From assembly GCA_964387935.1 (NCBI GenBank), contig CAYLZN010000083.1, forward strand, positions 1-19,111: a stretch of DNA of 19,111 nt, in the 5' to 3' direction. A program made the translations under genes and the position numbers. This document shows, piece after piece, positions 1-7,741 of the stretch. The notes below the pieces were generated by a model. It was given only the letters and a program-made list of their open reading frames with translations. It ran no database searches and was not told where the DNA came from. Source of the stretch: CAYLZN01 sp964387935 (lineage in GTDB: Bacteria; Acidobacteriota; Vicinamibacteria; Vicinamibacterales; JAFNAJ01). Within the stretch, counting starts at the first letter, position 1. Each line of letters begins with the position of its first letter.

Positions 1-85
1 CGCGAACGTCGACCAGCACACGGGCCACGTTCACGCGGTCGGAGAACCTGGGCGTGTGCTGGGCGTGCGAGATCTCGTGATCCAT
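1..85 (-). CDS. Start of an unidentified protein, cut by the window edge
   Basis: An ATG at 85 opens a frame that stays open to the window edge for 28 codons and reads MDHEISHAQHTPRFSDRV followed by NVARVLVDVR. The stop codon of the upstream DUF1838 gene (116-118) lies in the same frame, so the protein cannot begin before it; the gap is 30 bases and fits the same operon. The ribosome site is weak (a GGCGGG about 12 bases upstream). Residues 3-7 read HEISH, which matches the HExxH zinc-peptidase pattern, but so near the N terminus this may be chance. I do not recognise the family. Confidence 0.35.
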   Translation of the reverse strand, partial: MDHEISHAQHTPRFSDRVNVARVLVDVR

Positions 86-115
86 GATCGCCGTGCCCGC
101 CGCCGCGAAGGGCGG

Positions 116-1057
116 CTACTGCGCGCCTCCGGCCTTGGCCTTCCTGCCGTCGATGAGTCGCTTGAACTGGTCCCAGCTGGTCATGTTGGGCCGCGTGTCG
201 TCGAGCGGCGGCGCCTCGAGCCACTTCGCGTAGTTGGTCTTCAGCTCCGTCCGAAACGGCTCCGGCAGGTCCTCGATCGCGTCGACGCGGGTGCCGGCCG
301 TATGGTAGTAGATGACCCCCGCGCGGTCACCCATCTTCATCCACGGCAGCCACTTCGACACGCGCAGCCAGCCGATGTTGCGGCTCGCTTCCTTCTTCGT
401 CCCGTCGAGCATCGAATCCAGGGGCTGTGCTTCCGACCCCATCTCCATCGAGTGATACCAGCCGCCGACGTGCTCCTGATACTCACCCCCGAGCGGGTTC
501 TTGTAGAAGAGCCGCGCGGCGCCACCGCCCGTGAAGTGCATCCCCTCGAACGCGAAGCCACGCTGCCGCGGCGGCAGGGGCTTGCCCTCCTTGTCTTTCA
601 CGTGCACGGGCTCGCGCATGCTCACCGGGTCGTTGGCCACGTGCATGACCTCGACCTCTTCCCCTGTCCAGGGATTCTTCCACGTCCGCAGGATCTGCCC
701 CGTCTGAGGATCCTCGTAGATGAGCAGCTCGCGGTTGACGGCGCGGTACCCGTAGCCGCGGACCGGGTCGTTGAACGTCTTGCAGGCACGCGCGCTCCAG
801 CCATGGACGCGGAACAGCAGCCGGTCGCGCTCACCGGGCACGCGGCTGTAGACGTTGCCAGGAAACCAGTAGTAGGCCGGCTTGCCGTCGGTGAGCGAAC
901 AGCTCAGGCGCTGTTCGATCTTCAGCGCGTCCGCGGGATCCGTCGGATCGAGCTTCGCCCTGGTCTGGGCCAGCAGGGGCGCTGCGCTCGCCCCCACCCA
1001 TGCGACGGTCGCAATCATGATTCCCCGTCGGAATAGTCGAGCAGTCTGCAGCGGCAT
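116..1057 (-). CDS. Exported DUF1838-family protein (copy A)
   Basis: A 313-residue protein of the DUF1838 family, whose biochemical function is not established. Residues 1-31 form a signal peptide (basic MPLQTARLFRRG, hydrophobic core, likely cleavage near LLAQ), so it should act outside the cytoplasm. Recognisable stretches are SRVPGERDRLLFRV (71-84), RTWKNPWTG (124-132) with HVANDPV just after it (139-145), and WLPWMKMGD (236-244). An AGGAG ribosome site lies 8-9 bases before the chosen ATG. It starts 23 bases after the stop of a paralogue (1081-2004) and probably shares its transcript, with the TonB receptor gene further upstream. The Trp/Tyr/Arg-rich conserved segments suggest a ligand-binding or hydrolytic role, but no classical catalytic triad can be assigned. 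Family membership is confident; function is open. Confidence 0.85.
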   Translation of the reverse strand: MPLQTARLFRRGIMIATVAWVGASAAPLLAQTRAKLDPTDPADALKIEQRLSCSLTDGKPAYYWFPGNVYSRVPGERDRLLFRVHGWSARACKTFNDPVRGYGYRAVNRELLIYEDPQTGQILRTWKNPWTGEEVEVMHVANDPVSMREPVHVKDKEGKPLPPRQRGFAFEGMHFTGGGAARLFYKNPLGGEYQEHVGGWYHSMEMGSEAQPLDSMLDGTKKEASRNIGWLRVSKWLPWMKMGDRAGVIYYHTAGTRVDAIEDLPEPFRTELKTNYAKWLEAPPLDDTRPNMTSWDQFKRLIDGRKAKAGGAQ

Positions 1058-1080
1058 GATGATGACTCCTCGGAACGGGG

Positions 1081-2004
1081 CTACTGCGGCCCACCCGGCC
1101 TGGCCTGGGCCCGCTTCTGGTCCAGCACCTTCTTGAAATACGTCCAGCTCGTCTCATTGGGCCGCGCATCGTCGAGCGGTGGCGGACTCGTGTACGCCGG
1201 GTAGTTCGCGGCGATCTCGGCCTTCATCACCGCGGGCAGGCTGGCCGGGTCGTTGAGGCGCTTGCCCACGGTGGTGAACACGAGCATGCCCGGACGGTCT
1301 CCCATGTTCATCCACGGCAGCCACTGCGAGATGCGCGCCCAGGCGATGGTGACCGACGTCATGTCGCGACTGGCATCCAGCAGGTCCTGTTCGTCGAAGA
1401 AGAAGTCGAACATCTCCGTGGCCTGGTACTGTCCGCCGACGTAGTCCTGATACGCTCCGCCGAGCGGGTTGGTGTAGAACAGCGGCACCTCGAAGGACTG
1501 CCACATCTTGCCGCGGACGTTCCGGGCCACGAAGCGGGTCGGCTCACCCTTGGCGTTGCGCGCATGGCTCGGCGGCTGGTTCACCGGGTCGTTGGCCACG
1601 TGCACGACTTCCACGTCCGCCCCCGTCCAGGGGTTCTTCCACGTCCGGAGCACCTGGTTGGTCTGGGGATCGAGGTACAGCAGGATTTCGCGCGACACCA
1701 GGCGATACCCGAAGCCACGCTGTGGATCCTGAACGGTCCGGCAGGCCCGGATGTTCATGCCCTCGACGTTGAACAGGTGCCGATCCTGTTCGCCCGGGAC
1801 CCGGCTCATCACCCCGCCCCGCCAGGAGTAGATGACGGGCTTGCCGTCCTCGAGCGAGCACTGGACTCGTCGGCTCGCCCTGGTCGCATCCTCGGGCCTG
1901 GAGAGATCGAGCGTCTGCGCCAACGCGGGACCACTTGCACCGAGCACCGCCGTCAGGCCGACGAGTACCACGCCTGTTCTTCCGCCAGCCACCATCACGT
2001 TCAT
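1081..2004 (-). CDS. Exported DUF1838-family protein (copy B)
   Basis: A 307-residue paralogue of the protein at 116-1057. The frame stays open further upstream, to 2577, but the ATG at 2004 is preferred: it is preceded by GAGGGG at 8-9 bases, is followed by a clean signal peptide (hydrophobic residues 11-28, cleavage near ALA-Q at 29-30), and lies just after the receptor stop codon at 2061. Conserved blocks line up with copy A: SRVPGEQDRHLFNVEG (67-82), RTWKNPWTG (120-128), HVANDPV (135-141), NPLGG (179-183), WLPWMNMGD (228-236) and PPLDDARPN (275-283). The two copies look clearly diverged rather than recently duplicated. Copy B carries its own FDFFFDEQD stretch (199-207), which is absent from copy A. 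The gap of 56 bases from the TonB receptor indicates one operon. The likely location is the periplasm; function is unknown. Confidence 0.85.
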   Translation of the reverse strand: MNVMVAGGRTGVVLVGLTAVLGASGPALAQTLDLSRPEDATRASRRVQCSLEDGKPVIYSWRGGVMSRVPGEQDRHLFNVEGMNIRACRTVQDPQRGFGYRLVSREILLYLDPQTNQVLRTWKNPWTGADVEVVHVANDPVNQPPSHARNAKGEPTRFVARNVRGKMWQSFEVPLFYTNPLGGAYQDYVGGQYQATEMFDFFFDEQDLLDASRDMTSVTIAWARISQWLPWMNMGDRPGMLVFTTVGKRLNDPASLPAVMKAEIAANYPAYTSPPPLDDARPNETSWTYFKKVLDQKRAQARPGGPQ

Positions 2005-2060
2005 GACGCTGTCCCCTCGTGTCCCCGTCCAGGGGCTGCACCCCGTGTCGACCGGGTGGT

Positions 2061-5048
2061 TCAGAAATCGAAGCGTATCCCGACGCGGATGCTGCGCGGC
2101 GGCTGGAACGCCTGGGCCATCAGGAAGCGCGGGTCCCGAAGCGTGCCCTGCGCGGTAATCGTGGCGTTGTAGTCGACCTTGCCGGCAAACCAGTCCTGCG
2201 GCGGCACCACGATCGAGGTGGAGGCCCCGTTGAGCATGGCCGGAAAGATGCTCGTCGAGGTGTCCTGGTCGAACAGGTTGACGATGTTCATCGACGCCGT
2301 CGCCTTCAGGCTCTTGCCGAGTGGCACGCGCCACTGCAGCAGCAGGTTGGTCTGCGTGATCGGATCGGTGCGCCCGTCGCTGCCGCGCCCCTCCGGGTGC
2401 ACCGGGGACGCGCTGTTCACGCCGATCTGGCGCGTGACCATCGTCCCGCTCGCCGCGCGGAAGAAGACGCCAACCGAGAGTCCGAACGGAAACAGATACG
2501 ACCCGTTGGCCTTGAACTGGTGCGGCCGATCGAGCGTCAGGCGCCCGGCATCCACCTGGCCGGCCCCGGTGAAACACCCCTCGAGGAAGTCGCAGTAGCG
2601 GTTGGCGTTGATCGCACTGCCGCCGAAGGCCTGCTCATCGGAATCGCCGAGCCCCTCGTAGTTGCCCTCCAGCCTGCTGAAGGTGTAGCTCATCGAGCCG
2701 AGCCAGTCGCCACTCAACCGCTTCTCGACCAGCAGTTCGAGTCCGTCGTAGGTCCGCTCGAACTCGGGCATCGTCGCGTAGTTGGGCCCGTAGGGCTGCT
2801 TCACGATGCCGCGACCGGGGTTGGCCACGGCCGTCTTGCGCCCCGCGGCCCCGAGGGCCGGATCTCCGATGATGAAGTTCTCGATCGCGTTCGACAACGA
2901 CCGCCTCGCATACTGCACGCCGAGCACGACGTCGCGGCTCACCTGGTACTCGGACCCGACAGAGAACTCGGTCGTGCTGGTCGGCTGGATGTCGGGATCG
3001 GTCACGGCCGGCAGCCCCTGGAGGTTCTGCACGAGGAACTGGCGTCCCGAGGGTGTCTCGGGCGTGAGGGTGCGCCAGTCGTAGGTCTCCAGGGTGTAGT
3101 ACGTGATGCGGAAGATGGCGCCCCCGAAGGCCTGCCCCGGGACGGAGAGCTTCAGCGTGTCGTAGAACAGGCCGCCGTTGGCATACAGCTTCCACCGGGC
3201 ATTGCCGCGCACGTCCCAGGCGACGCCCAGACGCGGGGCCAGCTTGTCCCCGAAACCGAACACGATGTCCTGCGTTGTCGAATCGGTCTGGGCCGTGTAG
3301 GGATGCACCTCCTCGCGCTCGAACCGCAGCCCGGCATTGAGCGTGAGACGGGGGGTCAGGCTCCAGGCATCCTGAACGAACATGGCGAGGTTGGTCGAGT
3401 CGGCCTGGCCGTCGCTCCGGTTCTCCCACCATCGCCAGTAGCCGTACGTGCCCCGCTGACCGGCCGTGGCCGCGTTCCAGTGCAGGTCGATGCGCTTGCC
3501 GGTGTATCCGCCCTGGCGGACCCAGTCCTGCGCCGCAAACTGCACGCCCGCCTTGAACGTGTGGCTGCCCGCGGCCGTGAGCGCCAGGGTCCCCACGACG
3601 CCGAGGTTCAGGCGCGTCGTGTCACTGCGGTCCGTGCGGATGTTGTTGCCGAACGTCTCGAGGCCCCCGGGACCCTGGAAGTCCAGGGGCACGCCGGCCA
3701 GCCCGATGTTCGACGTCACGTACCGGATGCGGTCGACATCGGGAATGCCGAGATCCTGGAACTTCGTGTCGAGGTAGCCCGCGAAGGCATTGAAGAACAG
3801 GCGGGAGGACGCGACCCAGTCGGCGGTCACGGAAAACGAATCCTGCGGCTGCTCGGAGCCGAGGTCACCGAACGGCTGATTCGGACTCGTCGTCCCGTCG
3901 TAGCCCGGCAGCACACCCTGGTCCTTGTAGGGCAACGCCAGGTAGCCGGCGTTGACCTTGAGCGCGTCGGTCGCGCGCCAGGTGAGCTTGGCCGTCGCGT
4001 AGTGGCGGCGCACGTCGTTGGTGAAGGTGCGCGTCTCTCTCGTGCTGACGAACGTCACGTCGCGGCTGGTATCCGTGAGGGCGGGCAGGTAGCCGCCGAA
4101 GAACCAGAGCCTGTCGCGCACGATGGGTCCGCCGAGCGCTCCGCCGATGTCCCACTGGGTGATGTCGTCTTCCGGATCCTGGATGTACTCGGCCTTCGTG
4201 CTGTTGACGGGATTGATGCGCAGGCGCGGGCGCGGGTCGGCCGTCAGCGACGACCCGCTGAACTGCGCGGTCCCGAACCCGTTGAACGAATTCGCACCGG
4301 CGCGCGTCGTCACGTTGACGATGCCACCGAGGGCCCCGCCGTACTCGGCGCCGACGAAGCCCGACTTCACCTGGATCGTGTCGACGAACTCGAACACGAC
4401 CGGCTGGCCGCCCACGCCCGTCGTGACGCGGGTCGTGTCCACCCCGTCCACGATGTAGACGTTCTCGTTGACCGAGGCCCCTTGGAAGGAGAGCCCGGTC
4501 TGGCCCGTCAGACTCTCGGTGTTGATGCTGGGCGCCTGGTCGACGAGCGTCTCCCAGGTGCGCCCCTTTGGCAGCTCGTTGAACTGCCTGGCCGTGAAGT
4601 CCTGGCCGCGTTCGCTGGACACGACCGAGATGAGTGGCGCCTCGACCTGGACGATGGTCTCGAGCCCGCCGACCTTCAGCGTGAAGTTCACCCGCAGCGT
4701 GTCTCCCACGCGCAGCTCCACCTGCTCGGCCACGGCGCTCGCGAAACCCTGCAGCTCCGCCGCCACCCGGTAGAGCCCCGCGGGCAACGTCGGCAGGTTG
4801 AAGACGCCCGCGCCATCGGTCACCGCGGTCTGCGAACCCACGAGCGCGGGACTCGTCGCGGTCAGCGTGACTCCAGGCAGCACGCCGCCGGACTCGTCCG
4901 CGACGATGCCGCTGATGATCCCGGTGGTACGCCCGATGTTCTGCGCGGCGGCAGACCCGCCGAGGCCGAGCAGCATCACCATCACGCAGAGATACCGGCT
5001 CGAGAGAACGCCGGCACCGGGCGCGCAAGGCAGGGGCGTGAGAGACAT
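2061..5048 (-). CDS. TonB-dependent outer-membrane receptor, Oar-like, with carboxypeptidase-regulatory-like domain
   Basis: A 995-residue outer-membrane receptor expected to import a substrate using TonB-ExbBD energy. Domains in order: signal peptide (1-36, ending GSAAAQ); a carboxypeptidase-regulatory-like beta-sandwich (about 42-125, GIISGIVADESGGVLPGVTL, then TDGAGVFNLPTLPAGLY); a plug domain (about 140-260, including VYIVDGVDTT, VQVKSGF-like IQVKSGFVGAEYGGALGG and VNVTTRAG); then a large beta-barrel ending in RVGIRFDF, with the terminal Phe typical of outer-membrane barrels. The ATG at 5048 has GGAGG 8 bases upstream; a start 24 codons earlier is possible but would lie inside the promoter described at 5079-5107. 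Receptors of this architecture are abundant in Acidobacteriota. It lies 55 bases after the HMG-CoA lyase-like gene and precedes two DUF1838 genes, which suggests that its ligand is processed by those products. The ligand cannot be read from sequence. Confidence 0.93.
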   Translation of the reverse strand: MSLTPLPCAPGAGVLSSRYLCVMVMLLGLGGSAAAQNIGRTTGIISGIVADESGGVLPGVTLTATSPALVGSQTAVTDGAGVFNLPTLPAGLYRVAAELQGFASAVAEQVELRVGDTLRVNFTLKVGGLETIVQVEAPLISVVSSERGQDFTARQFNELPKGRTWETLVDQAPSINTESLTGQTGLSFQGASVNENVYIVDGVDTTRVTTGVGGQPVVFEFVDTIQVKSGFVGAEYGGALGGIVNVTTRAGANSFNGFGTAQFSGSSLTADPRPRLRINPVNSTKAEYIQDPEDDITQWDIGGALGGPIVRDRLWFFGGYLPALTDTSRDVTFVSTRETRTFTNDVRRHYATAKLTWRATDALKVNAGYLALPYKDQGVLPGYDGTTSPNQPFGDLGSEQPQDSFSVTADWVASSRLFFNAFAGYLDTKFQDLGIPDVDRIRYVTSNIGLAGVPLDFQGPGGLETFGNNIRTDRSDTTRLNLGVVGTLALTAAGSHTFKAGVQFAAQDWVRQGGYTGKRIDLHWNAATAGQRGTYGYWRWWENRSDGQADSTNLAMFVQDAWSLTPRLTLNAGLRFEREEVHPYTAQTDSTTQDIVFGFGDKLAPRLGVAWDVRGNARWKLYANGGLFYDTLKLSVPGQAFGGAIFRITYYTLETYDWRTLTPETPSGRQFLVQNLQGLPAVTDPDIQPTSTTEFSVGSEYQVSRDVVLGVQYARRSLSNAIENFIIGDPALGAAGRKTAVANPGRGIVKQPYGPNYATMPEFERTYDGLELLVEKRLSGDWLGSMSYTFSRLEGNYEGLGDSDEQAFGGSAINANRYCDFLEGCFTGAGQVDAGRLTLDRPHQFKANGSYLFPFGLSVGVFFRAASGTMVTRQIGVNSASPVHPEGRGSDGRTDPITQTNLLLQWRVPLGKSLKATASMNIVNLFDQDTSTSIFPAMLNGASTSIVVPPQDWFAGKVDYNATITAQGTLRDPRFLMAQAFQPPRSIRVGIRFDF

Positions 5049-5078
5049 GAAGCAGACCTCCGGTGGCGAATGTCCGCA

Positions 5079-5107
5079 ACGGTAGTGAGATGTTGTTATA
5101 TTGTCAA
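5079..5107 (-). promoter_or_regulatory. Sigma70-type promoter of the TonB receptor operon
   Basis: Read on the minus strand, a perfect TTGACA -35 box (5107-5102) is followed after exactly 17 bases by TACCGT (5084-5079), which keeps the T, A and final T of a -10 box. Transcription would start near 5072, giving a leader of about 24 bases that contains the GGAGG ribosome site. The -35 box contains the TGA stop codon of the upstream lyase gene and overlaps the inverted repeat at 5098-5115, so a protein bound there would block the promoter. Confidence 0.55.
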
Positions 5108-5115
5108 TACAATAT
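5098..5115. promoter_or_regulatory. Candidate operator: perfect 7-base inverted repeat ATATTGT-N4-ACAATAT
   Basis: The plus strand reads ATATTGT CAAT ACAATAT, a perfect 7-base inverted repeat around a 4-base spacer and an AT-rich island in G+C-rich DNA. It overlaps the -35 box of the TonB receptor promoter, the usual place for a repressor. The core GT-N4-AC resembles the general GntR-family pattern of GT and AC half-sites, but a TetR-type protein is equally possible. No regulator gene is in the window. A related site lies at 6095-6117. Confidence 0.5.
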
Positions 5116-6066
5116 TGCACCGTGCCTCAGGCTAGTCCGCCGCCGCTCGGCCGCGCGGCGGGCGAAGGCCGCCTGCCGGGTGCCTGCCGCCAGCACGTGC
5201 GACGGCAGCCGTCGGCCCAGAAAGGCCTGAACCCGTCGCGTGGCGCCCATCAGCGCCTCGAGGTCGATGCCGGTGTGAATGGCCATGCCGTCGAGCATGT
5301 GCACGAGATCCTCCGTCGCGATGTTGCCCGTCGCTCCCGGAACGACCGGACATCCGCCCAGGCCGCCAATCGACGCATCGAAGGTCGTCACGCCGGCCTC
5401 CAGGCCGGCGAGCGCGTTCGCCAGGCCCAGCCCCCGCGTGTCGTGGAGGTGCAGCGACCAGGAGATTCCGTCGAACTCACGCTGCAGCCGCACCATCAGG
5501 GCGGCGACGTGGCCAGGGTGCGCGAGCCCGACGGAGTCGGCGATCGACACCTCCTGCACCCCCAGGTCGACGATGCGCCCGACCAGCCGCACGACGACCG
5601 CCTCGGCGACCGGTCCCTCGAGGGGGCACCCGAAGGCGAGCGCGACCACGACCTCGACGGGCGTCCGCCCGGCCGCCGCGATGAGGCGCTTCAGGTTCCC
5701 CAGCGACTCGTCGACGGTCAGCCCCACATTGCGGCGGTTGTAGGTCTCGGTGGCGCAGATGACCAGCTTGATGGCGTCGAGGCCGGACGCCAGCGCCTGC
5801 TCGGCGCCCCGCACGTTCGGGACGAGCGCCACGTACGTCGTCCCGGGCACCCGCGTGATCCGCCGCATGACCTCCGCGGCGTCCGCCATCTGCGGAATCA
5901 CCGTCGGGCTGACGAACGAGGTGACCTCCAGCTTCCGGACGCCCGCGGCGACCAGGGTGTCGATCGTCGCCACTTTCAGCTCGGTCGGAATGAAGGTCTT
6001 CTCCATCTGGAACCCGTCGCGCGGTCCGACCTCGACCACGCGCACCCGGGCGGACATCGGGTTCAT
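5104..6066 (-). CDS. HMG-CoA lyase-family protein (hydroxymethylglutaryl-CoA lyase-like)
   Basis: A 320-residue DRE-TIM metallolyase of the HMG-CoA lyase family. The family reaction splits 3-hydroxy-3-methylglutaryl-CoA into acetyl-CoA and acetoacetate at the end of leucine breakdown. Visible motifs: VGPRDGFQ (13-20, with the R16-D17 pair), EVTSFVSP (47-54), SIADSVG (174-180), the metal-binding HLHDTRG (206-212), and the GLGGCPVVPGATGN loop (235-248) whose Cys239 matches the family's active-site cysteine; Asn248 follows the loop. The ATG at 6066 has GGGAGG about 8 bases upstream; the frame stays open further upstream but that part is antisense to the aldehyde dehydrogenase. Length is close to the family norm, with a short basic tail (RRAAERRRTS). 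It is divergent from the aldehyde dehydrogenase and upstream of the TonB receptor. Related acyl-CoA lyases acting on other hydroxyacyl-CoAs share these motifs, so the substrate is not certain. Confidence 0.88.
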   Translation of the reverse strand: MNPMSARVRVVEVGPRDGFQMEKTFIPTELKVATIDTLVAAGVRKLEVTSFVSPTVIPQMADAAEVMRRITRVPGTTYVALVPNVRGAEQALASGLDAIKLVICATETYNRRNVGLTVDESLGNLKRLIAAAGRTPVEVVVALAFGCPLEGPVAEAVVVRLVGRIVDLGVQEVSIADSVGLAHPGHVAALMVRLQREFDGISWSLHLHDTRGLGLANALAGLEAGVTTFDASIGGLGGCPVVPGATGNIATEDLVHMLDGMAIHTGIDLEALMGATRRVQAFLGRRLPSHVLAAGTRQAAFARRAAERRRTSLRHGAILY

Positions 6067-6094
6067 GGGCGCTCCCTCCCTCGACGGCTTGCCT

Positions 6095-6117
6095 TTGTCA
6101 TAATAACCATACAATAT
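6095..6117. promoter_or_regulatory. AT-rich control site between the divergent lyase and aldehyde dehydrogenase genes
   Basis: The 117-base divergent gap (6067-6183) contains an AT-rich block, TTGTCATAATAACCATACAATAT. Its end, ATACAATAT (6109-6117), is identical to the right half of the inverted repeat at 5107-5115, and TTGTCA (6095-6100) repeats the left part (5101-5106) with wider spacing. TACAAT at 6110-6115 could serve as the -10 box for the plus-strand aldehyde dehydrogenase, with only a poor -35 (TTGCCT at 6089-6094, 15-base spacer). One regulator probably controls both divergent genes and the receptor operon. Confidence 0.45.
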
Positions 6118-6183
6118 GAGAAACGCCGCGGCGCCCGAGCCGGGCCCATCGACCGTCCCATGTATTGAGCGAGAGGAGGCAGC

Positions 6184-7695
6184 GTGCTGAAGGCCCTCGC
6201 CGAGCGGAAGCTCCCCGCCGTGTCCCCCGTCATTCAGTTCGTCAACGGGCAGGTGCAGGAGGGCCGGGGAGCCCCGCAGGACGTGATCTTCCCGGCCACG
6301 GGAGAAACGGTGGTCCGCGTGCGGACGGCCGACGCCGTCCAGGTCGAGACGGCGGTCGCCGCCGCGCGGGACGCATTCGAGAGGGGGCCCTGGCGGGATC
6401 GCAGCGCCTCGGATCGGGCCAAGGTGCTCAACGCCATGGCCGAGCACCTGCTCTCGCGGCGCGACGAACTGGCCACGCGACTCGTGCTCGACGCCGGCAA
6501 GACGCTGCCGGAGGCCGTCGGGGAGGTGTACGCGGCCGTCTCGTCCTTCCGCATGGGGGCGCAGACGGTGCTGTCCGCTGAGGGGTACGTGCCCCCGCCC
6601 GAGCGCGGTGTCATCAAGATGGTGTGGCGGGAGCCGGTCGGCGTGGTGCTGGGGATCACCCCGTTCAACGCCCCACTCGGCTTCGCCGCGGTGAAGGCGG
6701 CGCCCGCACTGGCAGCCGGCAACTCCGTGATCCTGAAACCCGCGAAGCGGGCCCCCTTGCTCGCGGTCGCCATCGGCGAGGCCGGCGCGGCCGCCGGACT
6801 GCCGCCCGGAGTGCTCCACGTGGTCCACGCGCCGCGCGATCTGGCGTCCGCCCTGTGCGAGGACCCTCGCGTGGACCTCATCACGCTGACGGGCGGCACC
6901 GATGCTGGCATACAGATGATCCGGGCCGGCGCGTCCACCATCAAGCGCCTCGTGCTCGAGCTCGGCGGCAAGTCCGCGCACATCGTCCTGGCCGATGCCG
7001 ATCTCGACGCGGCCATCCCCGGGGTCGCCGCCGGCATCTTCCGCAACGCCGGACAGCGCTGTTTCTCGGGTTCGCGGCTCGTCGTGGAGGAGTCGGTCGC
7101 GGATGAGGTCGAACAGGGCGTGACGGCGATCGCCAACGGTCTCGTTGTTGGCGATCCGTTCGATCCGCAGACCCAGGTGGGAGCGATGATCGATCTGGAC
7201 GCCGTCAAGGATGCCGAGGCCTTCGTCGCCAGGGCCATCGAGGACGGGTTGTCGGTGGGGGCCGGCGGACACCGCGTGAAGGAGCTCGAGCCGGGTTCGT
7301 TCTTCCGACCGACGGTACTTCTGGGCGCGCGCTCGGCCTCCTACGCCGCGCAGGAGGAGCTGTTCGGGCCCGTCCTCACCGTGATCCGCGTGAAGGACGC
7401 CGACGAGGCGGTCCGCGTGGCGAACGACAGCCGGTACGGGCTGGCGGGTGGCGTCTGGACGCGCAACATCGACAAGGCGCTCAGGATTGCGCGAGGCGTG
7501 AGAACCGGGTACTTCTGGATCAACACCTACGCGACCATCTTCGGTGACGCGCCCTTTGGCGGCTACAAGCACTCCGGTCTTGGGCGGGAGGCCGGCCGCC
7601 TGGGCTACGAGGCCTACACCGAGGTCAAGTCCGTGCTGATGGACACGAACACCGGGGGAACGACGCCCTACTTCGAAGGCACGCGATCCCCGTAA
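6184..7695 (+). CDS. NAD(P)-dependent aldehyde dehydrogenase
   Basis: A 503-residue cytoplasmic member of the aldehyde dehydrogenase superfamily, oxidising an aldehyde to the acid with NAD(P)+. The GTG at 6184 is preceded by GAGAGGAGG with good spacing. Motifs in order: TPFNAPL (159-165, with the oxyanion Asn162), NSVILKPAKRAP (180-191, cofactor-binding Lys185), LTGGTDAG (235-242, the FTGS-like turn), LELGGKS (258-264, general-base Glu259), NAGQRCFSGSR (288-298, nucleophile Cys293), EELFGPV (391-397) and PFGGYKHSGLGRE (457-469). All key residues are present and length is normal, so it should be active. The substrate is not readable; the PFNAP form of the oxyanion motif, instead of PWN, occurs in several subfamilies. 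It diverges from the HMG-CoA lyase-like gene across a shared AT-rich control site, which points to one catabolic pathway. Confidence 0.93.
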   Translation: MLKALAERKLPAVSPVIQFVNGQVQEGRGAPQDVIFPATGETVVRVRTADAVQVETAVAAARDAFERGPWRDRSASDRAKVLNAMAEHLLSRRDELATRLVLDAGKTLPEAVGEVYAAVSSFRMGAQTVLSAEGYVPPPERGVIKMVWREPVGVVLGITPFNAPLGFAAVKAAPALAAGNSVILKPAKRAPLLAVAIGEAGAAAGLPPGVLHVVHAPRDLASALCEDPRVDLITLTGGTDAGIQMIRAGASTIKRLVLELGGKSAHIVLADADLDAAIPGVAAGIFRNAGQRCFSGSRLVVEESVADEVEQGVTAIANGLVVGDPFDPQTQVGAMIDLDAVKDAEAFVARAIEDGLSVGAGGHRVKELEPGSFFRPTVLLGARSASYAAQEELFGPVLTVIRVKDADEAVRVANDSRYGLAGGVWTRNIDKALRIARGVRTGYFWINTYATIFGDAPFGGYKHSGLGREAGRLGYEAYTEVKSVLMDTNTGGTTPYFEGTRSP

Positions 7696-7725
7696 AACCG
7701 TGAACCCGAGCGGGGGCCTTCGCGG

Positions 7726-7731
7726 TATCAT
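7726..7731 (+). promoter_or_regulatory. Possible -10 box of the first kinase fusion gene
   Basis: TATCAT in the context CGCGGTATCATGCAGGC ends 10 bases before the chosen ATG at 7742, so transcription would begin almost at the start codon. No convincing -35 is visible 17 bases upstream. The evidence is mainly the recurrence of similar hexamers before other plus-strand genes here. Confidence 0.3.
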
Positions 7732-7741
7732 GCAGGCGAAC

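Noticed and set aside
2019..5135. A very long plus-strand open frame (over 1000 codons) opposite the TonB receptor
   Set aside because: It is antisense to a protein with clear plug and barrel motifs. Its translation is Arg/Gly/Val/His-rich without domains, as expected for the complement of G+C-rich codons.
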